A DNA stretch of 64,000 nt from Aeromonas veronii (GTDB lineage Bacteria > Pseudomonadota > Gammaproteobacteria > Enterobacterales > Aeromonadaceae), in the NCBI GenBank assembly GCA_041319085.1, contig CP101033.1:4032501-4096500 (forward strand), in the 5' to 3' direction. This document shows positions 12,248 through 20,686 of the stretch, piece by piece. Under the pieces are notes generated by a model. That model had not been told where the DNA came from. It worked only from the letters and a program-made list of their open reading frames with translations, and did no database searches. Within the stretch, counting starts at the first letter, position 1; each line of letters starts with the position of its first letter. Made by a program: the position numbers and the translations under genes.

Positions 12248-12248
12248 A
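12138..12248 (+). pseudogene. Truncated tandem copy 2 of the tusA 5' end (36-codon ORF)
   Basis: The second 110-bp unit is nearly identical to the intact tusA 5' end up to codon 22 and keeps Cys19 in LRCPEP. Codons 24-26 read TIA instead of MMV, as in copy 1, and the ORF ends KVDY-TAA. The stop overlaps the intact tusA ATG (TAATG), so ribosomes finishing this mini-ORF could reinitiate on tusA. Confidence 0.75.
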
Positions 12249-12493
12249 TGAGTAATTTATTCTGCGATGCGACCCATGAGTTGGACGCAATCGGGCTTCG
12301 TTGCCCGGAACCCGTAATGATGGTGCGCAAAAAAGTGCGACTGATGGCGGATGGCGAGACCCTGCTGGTCAGCGCCGACGATCCTTCAACCACCCGCGAC
12401 ATCCCCAGTTTCTGCCGCTTTATGGATCACACCCTGGTCGCCAGCGAGACAGAGCAGGCCCCTTACCGCTATCTGATCCGCAAGGGTCAATAA
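12248..12493 (+). CDS. tusA: Sulfur-carrier protein TusA
   Basis: An 81-residue TusA (SirA) protein that receives persulfide sulfur from IscS and passes it to the TusBCD relay for 2-thiouridine synthesis on tRNA. The active Cys19 is in [20 protein letters not shown] (CPxP motif). [14 protein letters not shown] and the C-terminal PYRYLIRKG are family hallmarks. Length and sequence match E. coli TusA closely. It is preceded by two truncated copies of its own 5' end with TAATG overlaps, and a YoaB-like gene follows 20 bp downstream. Confidence 0.95.
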   Translation: MSNLFCDATHELDAIGLRCPEPVMMVRKKVRLMADGETLLVSADDPSTTRDIPSFCRFMDHTLVASETEQAPYRYLIRKGQ

Positions 12494-12513
12494 GCCCCGT
12501 ACCGGAGCACGCC

Positions 12514-12861
12514 ATGACAACCATTACCCGAATCGGCACCACCCAGCGTTGGTCAGACGTGGTCATCCACAATGGCACCCTCTACGTGGTGGAAGTGCCC
12601 GTCAGCGAAGAGGCTGACATCCACCAGCAAACCCGCGAAGTGCTGGCGAACCTGCAGCGTCTGCTGGAAGCCAACGGCTCCGGCATCGACAAGATCCTGA
12701 TGGCCAACATCTATCTCAAAGACATTCAGGACATCGCGGCCTTCAACGAGCAGTGGGATGCCTGGCTCCCGGCTGGCACCGCACCGGTTCGCGCCTGCGT
12801 ACAGGCCCGTCTGGCCCACGAAGGCTACAAGGTCGAAGTGCAGCTCACTGCCGCTGTCTAA
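12514..12861 (+). CDS. RidA/YjgF-family protein, YoaB-like
   Basis: A 115-residue RidA-superfamily protein, beginning MTTITRIGTTQRWSDVVIHN, closest in my recollection to E. coli YoaB. RidA proper is a deaminase of reactive enamine/imine intermediates; YoaB-type members are less defined. The RidA-type arginine is in APVRACVQARL, and the end is YKVEVQLTAAV. The ATG at 12514 lies 20 bp after tusA, probably one operon; longer in-frame upstream starts overlap tusA in another frame and are rejected. Its last 35 codons are repeated four times immediately downstream. Confidence 0.88.
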   Translation: MTTITRIGTTQRWSDVVIHNGTLYVVEVPVSEEADIHQQTREVLANLQRLLEANGSGIDKILMANIYLKDIQDIAAFNEQWDAWLPAGTAPVRACVQARLAHEGYKVEVQLTAAV

Positions 12862-13333
12862 GCAAAACGGGATGCCTGGCTCCCCTGATGCCGACACCGC
12901 ACCGGTTCGCGCCTGCGTACAGGCCCGTCTGGCCCACGAAGGCTACAAGGTCGAAGTGCAGCTCACTGCCGCTGTCTAAGCAAAACGGGATGCCTGGCTC
13001 CCCTGATGCCGACACCGCACCAGTCCGCGCCTGCGTACAGGCCTGTCTGGCCCACGAAGGCTACAAGGTCGAAGTGCAGCTCACTGCCGCTGTCTAAGCA
13101 AAACGGGATGCCTGGCTCCCCTAATGCCGACACCGCACCAGTTCGCGCCTGCGTACAGGCCCGTCTGGCCCACGAAGGCTACAAGGTCGAAGTGCAGCTC
13201 ACTGCCGCTGTCTAAGCAAAACGGGATGCCTGGCTCCCCTGATGCCGACACCGCACCGGTTCGCGCCTGTGTTCAGGCCCGCCTGGCCCACGAAGGCTAC
13301 AAGGTCGAAGTACAGCTCACTGCCGCGGTCTAA
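12862..13333 (+). repeat. Four tandem 118-bp copies of the ridA-like gene 3' end
   Basis: Stop codons fall at 12861, 12979, 13097, 13215 and 13333, an exact 118-bp period. Each unit is GCAAAACGG + GATGCCTGGCTCCC + CTGATGCCGACA (or CTAATG) + the last ~30 codons of the gene and TAA. Each unit contains an ATG-initiated 35-codon ORF (MPGSP(D/N)ADTAPVR... to VQLTAAV) with no clear ribosome-binding site. The last copy differs from the others only at synonymous positions in the shared coding part, and it alone runs into different downstream sequence (TAAGAGGCGG). Confidence 0.92.
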
Positions 13334-13359
13334 GAGGCGGTTATCCCCCTCATCCCCGC

Positions 13360-13384
13360 CCCTTCTCCCACGAGGGGAGAAGGG
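13360..13384. repeat. REP-like GC hairpin
   Basis: CCCTTCTCCC / GGGAGAAGGG with an ACGA loop, preceded by CCCCTCATCCCCGCC. This kind of short palindrome is common as a dispersed intergenic repeat in many gammaproteobacteria. Only one copy is in this window, so repeat status is by resemblance. Confidence 0.5.
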
Positions 13385-13428
13385 AGCAAACAACAAGGCA
13401 CCATTGCTCGCCACGGCGCCAATAGAAA

Positions 13429-13457
13429 GGCCCCGCCATCACTGGCGGGGCCTTTTC
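13429..13457. terminator. Terminator after the tusA/ridA-like block
   Basis: Stem GGCCCCGCCA / TGGCGGGGCC with a TCAC loop, followed by TTTTCG on the plus strand and preceded by A-rich sequence. It lies between the convergent ridA repeats and the yiaD-like gene, so it may work both ways. Confidence 0.8.
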
Positions 13458-13477
13458 GTTACCGAAACCTGAACGAG

Positions 13478-14134
13478 TTAGGCGGTCGGGGTCAGGGTAA
13501 TGGTCACGCGGCGGTTCTGGGCTTTGCCAGCGGCGGTGCTGTTGGTGGCAACCGGCTGATCCGGGCCCACGCCGGTGGTGGAGATGCGGCTGCCAGCTAC
13601 ACCGTGGCCAATCAGCTGGGCGGCAACGGCATCGGCGCGCTCGCGGGAGAGCTTCATGTTCAGATCGCGGGAACCGGTGCTGTCGGTGTGACCGACCACA
13701 TTCAGGCGGGTCTTGTCGAACTCGGCAACCACCATGGCGACGCCGGAGAGGGTGTTGGCACCGGCCGCTTTCAGCTGGGAGCTGGAGCTGTCGAAGGTGA
13801 CGTTGTTCGGCATGTTGAGGATCAGCTCATTGCCATTGCGGGTCACGTTGACGCCAGTGCCCTGCAGCTTCTCGCGCAGCTTGGCTTCCTGCACGTCCAT
13901 GTAGTAGCCGATACCGCCGCCCAGTGCCGCGCCGGCAGCCACACCAGTCAGAATACCCTTCTTGCGATCACCCTTGCTGGAGGAGAGCGCACCCACGGCT
14001 GCACCGGCAGCGGCGCCGGCCAGCGCGCCCCAGGCACCTTTGGAGGTCTGGGATTCGCGGGTGTAGGGGTTGATGGTACAGCCGCTCAGGGCAACGGTCA
14101 GTGCCAGAGCAGGCACCAGGATCTTGGCTCGCAT
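13478..14134 (-). CDS. yiaD: OmpA-family outer-membrane lipoprotein, YiaD-like
   Basis: A 218-residue lipoprotein. The lipobox is LTVALSGC with lipidated Cys19. A glycine-zipper region (about 34-75, GALAGAAAGAAVGAL, GVAAGAALGGGIGYYMD) is followed by an OmpA C-terminal peptidoglycan-binding domain with NVVGHTDSTGSRDLNMKLS and AQNRRVTITL. It closely resembles YiaD of E. coli, a multicopy suppressor linked to outer-membrane assembly stress. The start is MRAKILVP at 14134; the long upstream open frame lacks a plausible start and crosses the tag terminator. Two genes away from glyQ, with tag, as in enterobacteria where yiaD and tag are also near. Confidence 0.9.
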   Translation of the reverse strand: MRAKILVPALALTVALSGCTINPYTRESQTSKGAWGALAGAAAGAAVGALSSSKGDRKKGILTGVAAGAALGGGIGYYMDVQEAKLREKLQGTGVNVTRNGNELILNMPNNVTFDSSSSQLKAAGANTLSGVAMVVAEFDKTRLNVVGHTDSTGSRDLNMKLSRERADAVAAQLIGHGVAGSRISTTGVGPDQPVATNSTAAGKAQNRRVTITLTPTA

Positions 14135-14152
14135 GAAAAAACCTCTGTGAAA

Positions 14153-14185
14153 ACAATCCGGCACCATGCCGGGGGGCCGGATTGT
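14153..14185 (-). terminator. Terminator of tag
   Basis: On the minus strand ACAATCCGGC pairs with GCCGGATTGT, followed by TTTCAC. It is placed 120 bp after the tag stop and just before the yiaD-like gene start. Confidence 0.6.
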
Positions 14186-14307
14186 AACGCGCTGGAACGC
14201 CATTGTCTGACGTAGGCCTGAACCGTTGGCGAGAGTGGCGGTTATTTGCGCAAAAACCGCCGAAAGGAGAAAGCCGGTGGAGACAAACGCAGCCAATGAA
14301 GGCCAGA

Positions 14308-14880
14308 TTAGCGCGGTGACTGACACTCGCTGTGGCAAGGACAGCTGACCAGATGATCGTTCACCATCCCCACCGCCTGCATAAAGGCGTAACAGATGGT
14401 GCTGCCAACGAAGTTGAAGCCGAGCTTCTTGAGCGCTTTCGACATGGCGTCCGACTCCGGCGACGTTGCCGGAATATCGCCGTTGCCCTGTCGCTGGTTG
14501 ACGATGGGGGCGCCGCCGACAAAGGCCCACAGGTAGTCGGCGAAGTCGATCCCCTGCTCCTGCAACGCCAGATAGGCGCGGGCATTTCTGATGATCGACT
14601 GCACCTTGAGCCGGTTGCGGATAATACCGCTATCCTGCATCAATCTCTCCACATCCTGCTCGTCGAACTGCACGATGCGCACCGGATCGAAGTCGGCATA
14701 AGCGCGATAGTAGCTCTCGGTACGCTTCAAGATGGTGATCCACGACAGCCCCGCCTGCTGGCCGTCGAGGCAGAGCTTGGCAAACAGCTCGCGGGCGTCA
14801 TAGACCGGCCTGCCCCACTGTTTGTCATGGTATTCAATGTATTCCGGGTCCCTGGTCACCCAGGCGCAGCGCAGTTCCAT
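14308..14880 (-). CDS. tag: DNA-3-methyladenine glycosylase I
   Basis: Base-excision repair glycosylase that removes 3-methyladenine from DNA; 190 residues (usual 187). Family features are RCAWV near the N-terminus, YHDKQWGRPVYDARELFAKL, LDGQQAGLSWITIL, the helix-hairpin-helix region around GIIRNRLKVQSIIRNARA, and the zinc ligands near the C-terminus in LVSCPCHSEC together with the N-terminal Cys. Divergent from glyQ, with a 222-bp shared promoter region (14881-15102). Confidence 0.94.
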   Translation of the reverse strand: MELRCAWVTRDPEYIEYHDKQWGRPVYDARELFAKLCLDGQQAGLSWITILKRTESYYRAYADFDPVRIVQFDEQDVERLMQDSGIIRNRLKVQSIIRNARAYLALQEQGIDFADYLWAFVGGAPIVNQRQGNGDIPATSPESDAMSKALKKLGFNFVGSTICYAFMQAVGMVNDHLVSCPCHSECQSPR

Positions 14881-15102
14881 TTCCTCTCCCTTATGATTTC
14901 AGCGGCTTCCCCGACCCAGCCCACTCTGCTGGCGGCATCGCTCACATCCTGTACCGGACATCCCGCCCGACCAGCCAGGGCGCAGTGCCATCCCGTGAAT
15001 CCGCTGCAATTTCGCCTATTATCCGACCATGCCAGACGGTATACTCCCTCGGTTCACATTCAGCAAATCTTGCTCTGATTTTCACTTCGCGCGAAAAAAA
15101 TT

Positions 15103-16032
15103 ATGCAAAAATTCGATGTCAAAACCTTTCAGGGCCTGATCCTGCAGCTGCAGGACTATTGGTCCCGCCAGGGCTGTACCATCATTCAGCCGCTGGATAT
15201 GGAAGTGGGTGCCGGTACTTCCCACCCCATGACCTGTCTGCGTGCCCTGGGCCCGGAGCCCATCGCCTGCGCCTACGTGCAACCGTCCCGCCGTCCGACC
15301 GACGGCCGCTACGGTGAAAACCCGAACCGCCTGCAGCACTACTACCAGTTCCAGGTGATCATCAAGCCTTCCCCCGACAACATTCAGGAACTCTATCTGG
15401 GCTCCCTGAAAGAGCTGGGTATGGATCCTGAAATCCACGACATCCGCTTCGTGGAAGACAACTGGGAAAACCCGACCTTAGGGGCCTGGGGCTTGGGCTG
15501 GGAAGTGTGGCTGAACGGTATGGAAGTGACCCAGTTCACCTACTTCCAGCAGGTTGGCGGCCTAGAGTGCAAGCCGGTCACCGGCGAGATCACCTACGGT
15601 CTCGAGCGTCTGGCCATGTACATTCAGGGCGTAGACAGCGTCTACGATCTGGTCTGGTCTGACGGCCCGCTGGGCAAGACCACCTACGGCGATGTGTTCC
15701 ACCAGAACGAAGTGGAGCAATCCACCTACAACTTCGAACACGCCGACGTGGAGTTTCTGTTCCACTGCTTCGAGCAGTACGAGAAGGAAGCCCAGCACCT
15801 GCTGGCACTGGAAAAACCGCTGCCGCTGCCTGCCTACGAGCGCATCCTCAAAGCCGCTCACTCCTTCAACCTGCTGGATGCCCGCAAGGCCATCTCGGTC
15901 ACCGAGCGTCAGCGCTACATCCTGCGCATTCGCACCCTGACCAAGGCCGTGGCAGAGGCATACTACGCCTCCCGCGAAGCGCTGGGCTTCCCGATGTGCC
16001 AACGCGGCAGCAACGAGAACAAGCAAGGTTAA
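15103..16032 (+). CDS. glyQ: Glycine--tRNA ligase alpha subunit
   Basis: Catalytic subunit of the bacterial alpha2beta2 glycyl-tRNA synthetase, a class II enzyme charging tRNA-Gly. 309 residues. The start [20 protein letters not shown] is typical. Class II motifs are seen in [40 protein letters not shown] and [11 protein letters not shown]. glyS follows 9 bp downstream. Confidence 0.97.
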   Translation: MQKFDVKTFQGLILQLQDYWSRQGCTIIQPLDMEVGAGTSHPMTCLRALGPEPIACAYVQPSRRPTDGRYGENPNRLQHYYQFQVIIKPSPDNIQELYLGSLKELGMDPEIHDIRFVEDNWENPTLGAWGLGWEVWLNGMEVTQFTYFQQVGGLECKPVTGEITYGLERLAMYIQGVDSVYDLVWSDGPLGKTTYGDVFHQNEVEQSTYNFEHADVEFLFHCFEQYEKEAQHLLALEKPLPLPAYERILKAAHSFNLLDARKAISVTERQRYILRIRTLTKAVAEAYYASREALGFPMCQRGSNENKQG

Positions 16033-16041
16033 GGAACGGAC

Positions 16042-18111
16042 ATGGCACAACATACATTTCTGGTAGAGATCGGTACTGCTGAGCTGCCGCCCAAAGCCCT
16101 GCGCTCCCTGGCCGAAGCCTTTGCCGACAACCTCAAAAGCGAACTGACCAAGGCCGATCTGGCCTTCGGCGACGTCGAGTGGTTTGCCTCACCGCGCCGT
16201 CTGGCCCTCAAGGTGAGCGAGCTGGCTGGCGAACAGCCTAGCAAGAGCGTCGAGAAGCGCGGCCCGGCCGTGTCTCAGGCGTTCGATGCCGAAGGCAAGC
16301 CGACCAAGGCTGCCGAAGGCTGGGCCCGTGGCAACGGCATCACCGTTGAGCAGGCCGAGCGTCTGGTCACCGACAAGGGCGAGTGGCTGGTTCACACCGC
16401 CAAGGTTGAAGGCCGTCCGGCCAAAGATCTGCTGGGCGAGCTGGTAGCCTCTGCACTGGCCAAGCTGCCGATCCCGAAGATGATGCGCTGGGGCGACAAG
16501 ACCATCCAGTTCGTGCGTCCGGTCTTCACCGTGACCCTGCTGCTGGATGGGGATCTGGTGCCCGCCCACATCCTAGGTATCGACTCTGCCCGCACCATCC
16601 GCGGCCACCGCTTTATGGGCGAGAGCGAGATCACCATCGACAACGCCAGCCAGTACCCGCAGATCCTGCTGGAAAAGGGCAAGGTAGTAGCCGACTTTAT
16701 GGCGCGCAAGGCCAAGATCAAGGCTGACGCCGAGGCGGCCGCTGCCGCCTTCGGTGGCGTGGCCGATCTGGACGATGCCCTGCTGGAAGAAGTGACCGCA
16801 CTGGTCGAGTGGCCGGTGGTGCTGACCGCCAACTTCGAAGAGAAGTTCCTGGCCGTTCCGGCTGAAGCGCTGGTTCACACCATGAAGGGTGACCAGAAGT
16901 ACTTCCCGGTCTACGACAAGAACGGCAAGCTGCTGCCGAAGTTCATCTTCGTCACCAACATCGAGTCCAAAGACCCGAGCCAGATCATCAGCGGCAACGA
17001 GAAGGTGGTTCGCCCCCGTCTCTCTGACGCCGAGTTCTTCTTCAAGACCGACCTCAAGCAGACCCTGGCCTCCCGCCTGCCGCGCCTTGAAACCGTGCTG
17101 TTCCAGCAACAGCTCGGCACCGTCAAGGCCAAGGTCGAGCGCATCGAGACCGTCGCCGGCTTTATCGCCGAGCGTATCGGCGCCGACGTGGCTCAGGCCA
17201 AGCGTGCCGGTCTGCTCTCCAAGTGTGATCTGATGACCAACATGGTCGGCGAGTTCACCGACACCCAGGGTGTCATGGGGATGCACTACGCCCGTCACGA
17301 TGGCGAAGACGAAGCGGTGGCCGTGGCCCTCAACGAGCAGTACATGCCGCGCTTTGCCGGCGATGCCCTGCCGTCCGGTCTGGTTGCCTGCGCCGTCGCG
17401 CTGGCCGACAAGTTCGACACTCTGGCCGGTATCTTCGGCATCGGCATGCTGCCGAAGGGTGACAAGGACCCGTTCGCCCTGCGTCGCGCCGCCATCGGTG
17501 CCCTGCGCATCATGACCGAGAAGCAGTTGGATCTGGATCTGGTTGAACTGGTTGAAGAAGCGGTACGCGTCTACGGCGACAAGCTTACCAACAAAACCGT
17601 CGTCACCGACGTGGTCGACTTTATGCTGGGCCGCTTCCGCGCCGCCTATCAGGACGAAGGCATCGGTGCCGACGTAGTGCTGGCCGTACTGGCCCGCCGC
17701 CCGACCCGTCCGCTCGACTTCGATCGCCGCGTCAAGGCCGTCAGCCACTTCCGCACGCTGGATGCCGCACTGGCACTGGCTGCCGCCAACAAGCGCGTGA
17801 GCAACATTCTGGCCAAGGTCGAAGGCGAGTTGCCGACTGCCGTCAAACCGGAACTGCTGGTCGATGCCGCCGAGAAGGCGCTGGCCACCCAGGTTGCCGA
17901 ACTGCAAGCCGAACTGGCCCCGCTGTTCGCCGCCGGTGACTATCAGGCTGCCCTCACCCGTCTGGCCGCCCTGCGCGAGCCGGTCGATACCTTCTTCAAC
18001 GAAGTCATGGTGATGGCCGACGACGAGGCCCTCAAGGCCAACCGTCTGGCGCTGCTGAACAACCTGCGCAACCTGTTCCTGCAAGTCGCGGATATCTCCC
18101 TGCTGCAGTGA
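16042..18111 (+). CDS. glyS: Glycine--tRNA ligase beta subunit
   Basis: Beta subunit of glycyl-tRNA synthetase, needed for tRNA recognition; 689 residues, the usual length. It begins [20 protein letters not shown]. It carries the conserved [17 protein letters not shown] region, an HD-like domain ([25 protein letters not shown]), DPFALRRAA, and a C-terminal anticodon-binding DALR-like domain ([26 protein letters not shown]). The ATG at 16042 follows AAGGAACGGAC. It ends in a strong terminator. Confidence 0.97.
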   Translation: MAQHTFLVEIGTAELPPKALRSLAEAFADNLKSELTKADLAFGDVEWFASPRRLALKVSELAGEQPSKSVEKRGPAVSQAFDAEGKPTKAAEGWARGNGITVEQAERLVTDKGEWLVHTAKVEGRPAKDLLGELVASALAKLPIPKMMRWGDKTIQFVRPVFTVTLLLDGDLVPAHILGIDSARTIRGHRFMGESEITIDNASQYPQILLEKGKVVADFMARKAKIKADAEAAAAAFGGVADLDDALLEEVTALVEWPVVLTANFEEKFLAVPAEALVHTMKGDQKYFPVYDKNGKLLPKFIFVTNIESKDPSQIISGNEKVVRPRLSDAEFFFKTDLKQTLASRLPRLETVLFQQQLGTVKAKVERIETVAGFIAERIGADVAQAKRAGLLSKCDLMTNMVGEFTDTQGVMGMHYARHDGEDEAVAVALNEQYMPRFAGDALPSGLVACAVALADKFDTLAGIFGIGMLPKGDKDPFALRRAAIGALRIMTEKQLDLDLVELVEEAVRVYGDKLTNKTVVTDVVDFMLGRFRAAYQDEGIGADVVLAVLARRPTRPLDFDRRVKAVSHFRTLDAALALAAANKRVSNILAKVEGELPTAVKPELLVDAAEKALATQVAELQAELAPLFAAGDYQAALTRLAALREPVDTFFNEVMVMADDEALKANRLALLNNLRNLFLQVADISLLQ

Positions 18112-18135
18112 TTAGGGTTGAGTAAGTGATATTAA

Positions 18136-18165
18136 AAACGGCGCCGTCAGGCGCCGTTTGTTTTG
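18136..18165 (+). terminator. Terminator of glyQS
   Basis: Stem AAACGGCGCC / GGCGCCGTTT with a GTCA loop, then GTTTTGTT. Confidence 0.88.
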
Positions 18166-18305
18166 TTACGAGAGATACATGGTATCGACTGATGGCATGT
18201 ATGTTCTACCGGAAATTAATTACCACATACTCCGGATTGTGCGAGTTGCACACTATCTTTGGAAATGACGCGTTTCCCTAAAACACACAAATGGAGATGT
18301 GTAGA

Positions 18306-18525
18306 ATGATAATGAAACAGAAGTTCGTTATGTTGGCCGCCTTGTCCACCCTGATGTTATCTACCAGTGCCTTGGCCACTTACTGGTCGACGTGCAGTGT
18401 CTTGATCGGGTCATGTTGACCGATGTGCATGCCGGCTATATCAAATCGGCCAGTGGCGGCCCCGACGCGGGCAATGCGGTGGTGATTTCATGGGAAAAGA
18501 ATTATGAGCAGGGCAGCCCGTAGGT
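18306..18525 (+). pseudogene. Broken small exported-protein gene
   Basis: An ATG at 18306 (second ATG at 18312) opens a clear signal peptide, KQKFVMLAALSTLMLSTSALA, then only 13 residues (TYWSTCSVLIGSC) before TGA at 18417. In another frame, open reading continues past the stop (LVDVQCLDRVMLTDVHAGYI and on to about 18522), ending where a palindromic repeat begins. This fits a frameshifted gene cut by the repeat. Alternatively the 37-residue product is a real short secreted peptide. Not recognised. Bases 18166-18305 hold nothing obvious. Confidence 0.5.
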
Positions 18526-18679
18526 TCGATTAGCCGTTAGGCGTAATCGGACGATCGCGTAAATGGACTCTCCCGCCATAACGGCCAGCCAAAATTTCAC
18601 CTCCGGCTGGCCGCCTCTGTTGCACGGCAACAACCAAAGCCTCTCGATCGTCCGATGACGCTGCGCAGATAGAACCTAC
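18520..18679. repeat. Palindromic repeat element, copy 1
   Basis: About 160 bp with imperfect terminal inverted repeats. The left end is GTAGGTTCGATTAGC...GGCGTAATCGGACG and the right end is the reverse complement type CGTCCGAT-ACGCTGCGC...GAACCTAC. Inside are a second hairpin GGCCAGCC / GGCTGGCC and a small one GTTGC-ACG-GCAAC, so the RNA or cruciform would be branched. It shares near-identical internal sequence with copies at 20528 and 21580. Confidence 0.85.
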
Positions 18680-18715
18680 ATGAAATACTTGCATGCGATG
18701 GATACCGCGCCGGCG

Positions 18716-19618
18716 TTATGGCAGCAACCGATGGGTCAGCAGGTAGTCGATCAGGGCGCGAACCCGGCCGGTCTTGGCGCTTTCCCGTCGGTAGTAGAGG
18801 TACAGGCCGGGATGGGTCACCCACCAGGGCTCCAGCACAGGTATCAGGGTGCCGGCGGCAAGTTGGGGAGCCGCCACCGGCTCGATCATCTTGCCGATAC
18901 CCAGCCCCTGTTTGGCGGCATCGATCATGGCGTCGGTGTCGTTGACGATAAGCGCCGTGCCCATCTCCGGGGCCGGCGTATTGTCATCGAGGGCCAGCCG
19001 CAGTGCGGACAGGCGGTTAGAGGTGGTGAAGCGGTAGCGGATCAGTCGATGTGCGCTTAGCTGCATCGGCGTCGTCGGCATACCGTGCCGGGCCAGGTAG
19101 TCGGGCGAGGCAAACAGAGCCTCGCGCAGGGAGCCGCTCAATGGGCGCGCCACCATGCCCTCGTCGACCCGATCACCAGAGCGAATGCCGAGGTCGATCC
19201 CCTCCCGCAGTATGTCGACCGTGGCATCCGAGAGGTGCAACTCCAACTCTATCTCCGGGTATTGGTGGCAAAAACCGGCATAAAGCGGCTGCAAAAAGGT
19301 CTGGAACACGTAGCGAGGCAGGGTCATGCGCACCTTGCCGGCAGGGGCGCGACCATGTTGACCCACCAGCTCCAGTGCACCATCGAGGGTCGCCATGGCG
19401 TGACCGGTCTGGTCATGCAGCTGTTGCCCCGCCTCGGTCAGCTCCATGCTGCGGGTGGTACGCCGAAACAGCGCCAGCCCCACGATCTGCTCCAGCTGTT
19501 TGAGCGCCAGACTCACGGTCGGGGCCGACATCTCGAGCCGGCGAGCAGCACCTCGGATCGACCCTTCCTGCACGATGCAGTGAAAAATCATCAGACAGTG
19601 GAAGGTGGATCCTTTCAT
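18716..19618 (-). CDS. LysR-family transcriptional regulator
   Basis: About 300 residues. An N-terminal winged HTH (SIRGAARRLEMSAPTVSLALKQLEQIVGLALFRRTTRSMELTEAG) is followed by a LysR substrate-binding domain (VRMTLPRYVFQTFLQPLYAGF..., IDLGIRSGDRVDEGMVARPL). The ATG at 19618 (MKGSTFHCL) is preferred; an in-frame GTG at 19630 is possible. It is divergent from a flavodoxin-fold oxidoreductase with about 125 bp between, the usual arrangement for a LysR regulator and its target. The inducer is unknown. Confidence 0.88.
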   Translation of the reverse strand: MKGSTFHCLMIFHCIVQEGSIRGAARRLEMSAPTVSLALKQLEQIVGLALFRRTTRSMELTEAGQQLHDQTGHAMATLDGALELVGQHGRAPAGKVRMTLPRYVFQTFLQPLYAGFCHQYPEIELELHLSDATVDILREGIDLGIRSGDRVDEGMVARPLSGSLREALFASPDYLARHGMPTTPMQLSAHRLIRYRFTTSNRLSALRLALDDNTPAPEMGTALIVNDTDAMIDAAKQGLGIGKMIEPVAAPQLAAGTLIPVLEPWWVTHPGLYLYYRRESAKTGRVRALIDYLLTHRLLP

Positions 19619-19744
19619 AGTGATGGCCACTTTTGTTAGTTAATAGCTAACAATCATTTTGCCAAATCTCGTCTAAAAATAAACAGCCCTCCCCCTTATA
19701 GTGGGGCCAATCCATCCAATACGGCTTTCACAGGAGAACATGCC

Positions 19745-20311
19745 ATGAGCAAGGTGCTGGTCATTTCCGGTCATCCCGACCTGTCTCACTCTTTTACTAA
19801 CCGGGTCATCCTCGGCGAGCTGGAGGAAGCCATCGACGGCCTCCGGGTGCGGCGCCTCGACCAACGCTACCCCGATACTCGCATCGACGTGGCGGCCGAG
19901 CAGCAGGCCCTGCTGGAGGCCGATATTCTGGTACTGCAGTTCCCCTTTTACTGGTATTCGGTGCCGGCGCTGCTGAAAAAGTGGATCGACGAGGTGCTGA
20001 CCTTCAACTTCGCCTTCGGGCCGGAGGGGGATAAGCTCAAGGGCAAGCCACTACTGATCTCCCTGACCGTGGGCGGACCGCAGGAGTCCTATCGCCCACT
20101 CGGTTACAACCACTTCACCATTCCCGAGCTGCTCAAACCCCTCGAGCAGCTGGCCTACCTGACCGGCATGCCCTATGAGCCACCGATCTGGAGCCACGGC
20201 ATGGTCTATATCCCCGAGGTCTACAACACCCTGGAGCTGGTCGAGGCTCGCGCTCGCGACCATGCCAGCCGACTGATCGCCGTCATCCGGGAGTTGCAGC
20301 AGGTGAACTGA
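19745..20311 (+). CDS. NAD(P)H-dependent oxidoreductase, flavodoxin-like fold (KefF/YwrO type)
   Basis: A 188-residue FMN/FAD quinone-reductase-like protein. It has an N-terminal beta-alpha unit KVLVISGHPDLSHSFTN, then DILVLQFPFYWYSVPALLKKWIDEV and the GG-containing SLTVGGPQESY. These are standard for the Flavodoxin_2 family (NQO1/KefF/YwrO). It probably reduces quinones or other electrophiles by two electrons. The ATG at 19745 follows AGGAGAAC. It is likely controlled by the divergent LysR protein. Confidence 0.85.
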   Translation: MSKVLVISGHPDLSHSFTNRVILGELEEAIDGLRVRRLDQRYPDTRIDVAAEQQALLEADILVLQFPFYWYSVPALLKKWIDEVLTFNFAFGPEGDKLKGKPLLISLTVGGPQESYRPLGYNHFTIPELLKPLEQLAYLTGMPYEPPIWSHGMVYIPEVYNTLELVEARARDHASRLIAVIRELQQVN

Positions 20312-20434
20312 ACAGGGGAACGGTCGCCCCTCACGGCGGCGGAAGAACGGCCCGGACAGGCAGCCCGCCGATTTGGGCATATCTTGTCGGGGCGGCTCTG
20401 CCAAGGTGACAGGGCCCCTTCACAAGGTAAAAAG

Positions 20435-20527
20435 ATGAAACGAGTAATCTAGGCCGCCCTGCTGGCCGTAACCATGGCTGCCGGTGCGCAGGCCACCGAC
20501 AAGGTCACCACGGTCCCGGTGCAGCCC
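20435..20527 (+). pseudogene. Signal-peptide gene fragment with in-frame stop
   Basis: After an AAGG-type ribosome-binding site, ATG AAA CGA GTA ATC is followed by TAG. The frame then continues AALLAVTMAAGAQATDKVTT and runs straight into the palindromic repeat at 20528. It reads as a small exported protein gene killed by a nonsense change and truncated at the repeat. No remaining function is expected. Not recognised. Confidence 0.6.
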
Positions 20528-20686
20528 GTAGGTTCGATTAGCCGTCAGGCGTAATCGGACGTTCGCGTAAATGGATTCTCCCGCCATAACGGCCAGCCGA
20601 ATTTCCCCTCCGGCTGGCCGCCTCTGTTGCACGGCAACAACCAAAGCCTCTCGATCGTCCGATTACGCTGCGCTAATCGAACCGAC
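20528..20686. repeat. Palindromic repeat element, copy 2
   Basis: 159 bp, the best preserved copy. Left end GTAGGTTCGATTAGC and right end GCTAATCGAACCGAC are inverted repeats, with inner arms GGCGTAATCGGACG / CGTCCGATTACGC. The internal hairpins GGCCAGCC / GGCTGGCC and GTTGC / GCAAC are present. It separates a dead signal-peptide gene from an EAL remnant. Confidence 0.88.

Noticed and set aside
12862..13333. CRISPR array or integron attC array
   Set aside because: The 118-bp units are contiguous with no unique spacers and lack attC core sites; they are copies of a gene 3' end.
13478..14530. 350-residue version of the YiaD-like protein
   Set aside because: The N-terminal extension overlaps tag in another frame and the terminator hairpin; the lipoprotein signal starts at 14134.
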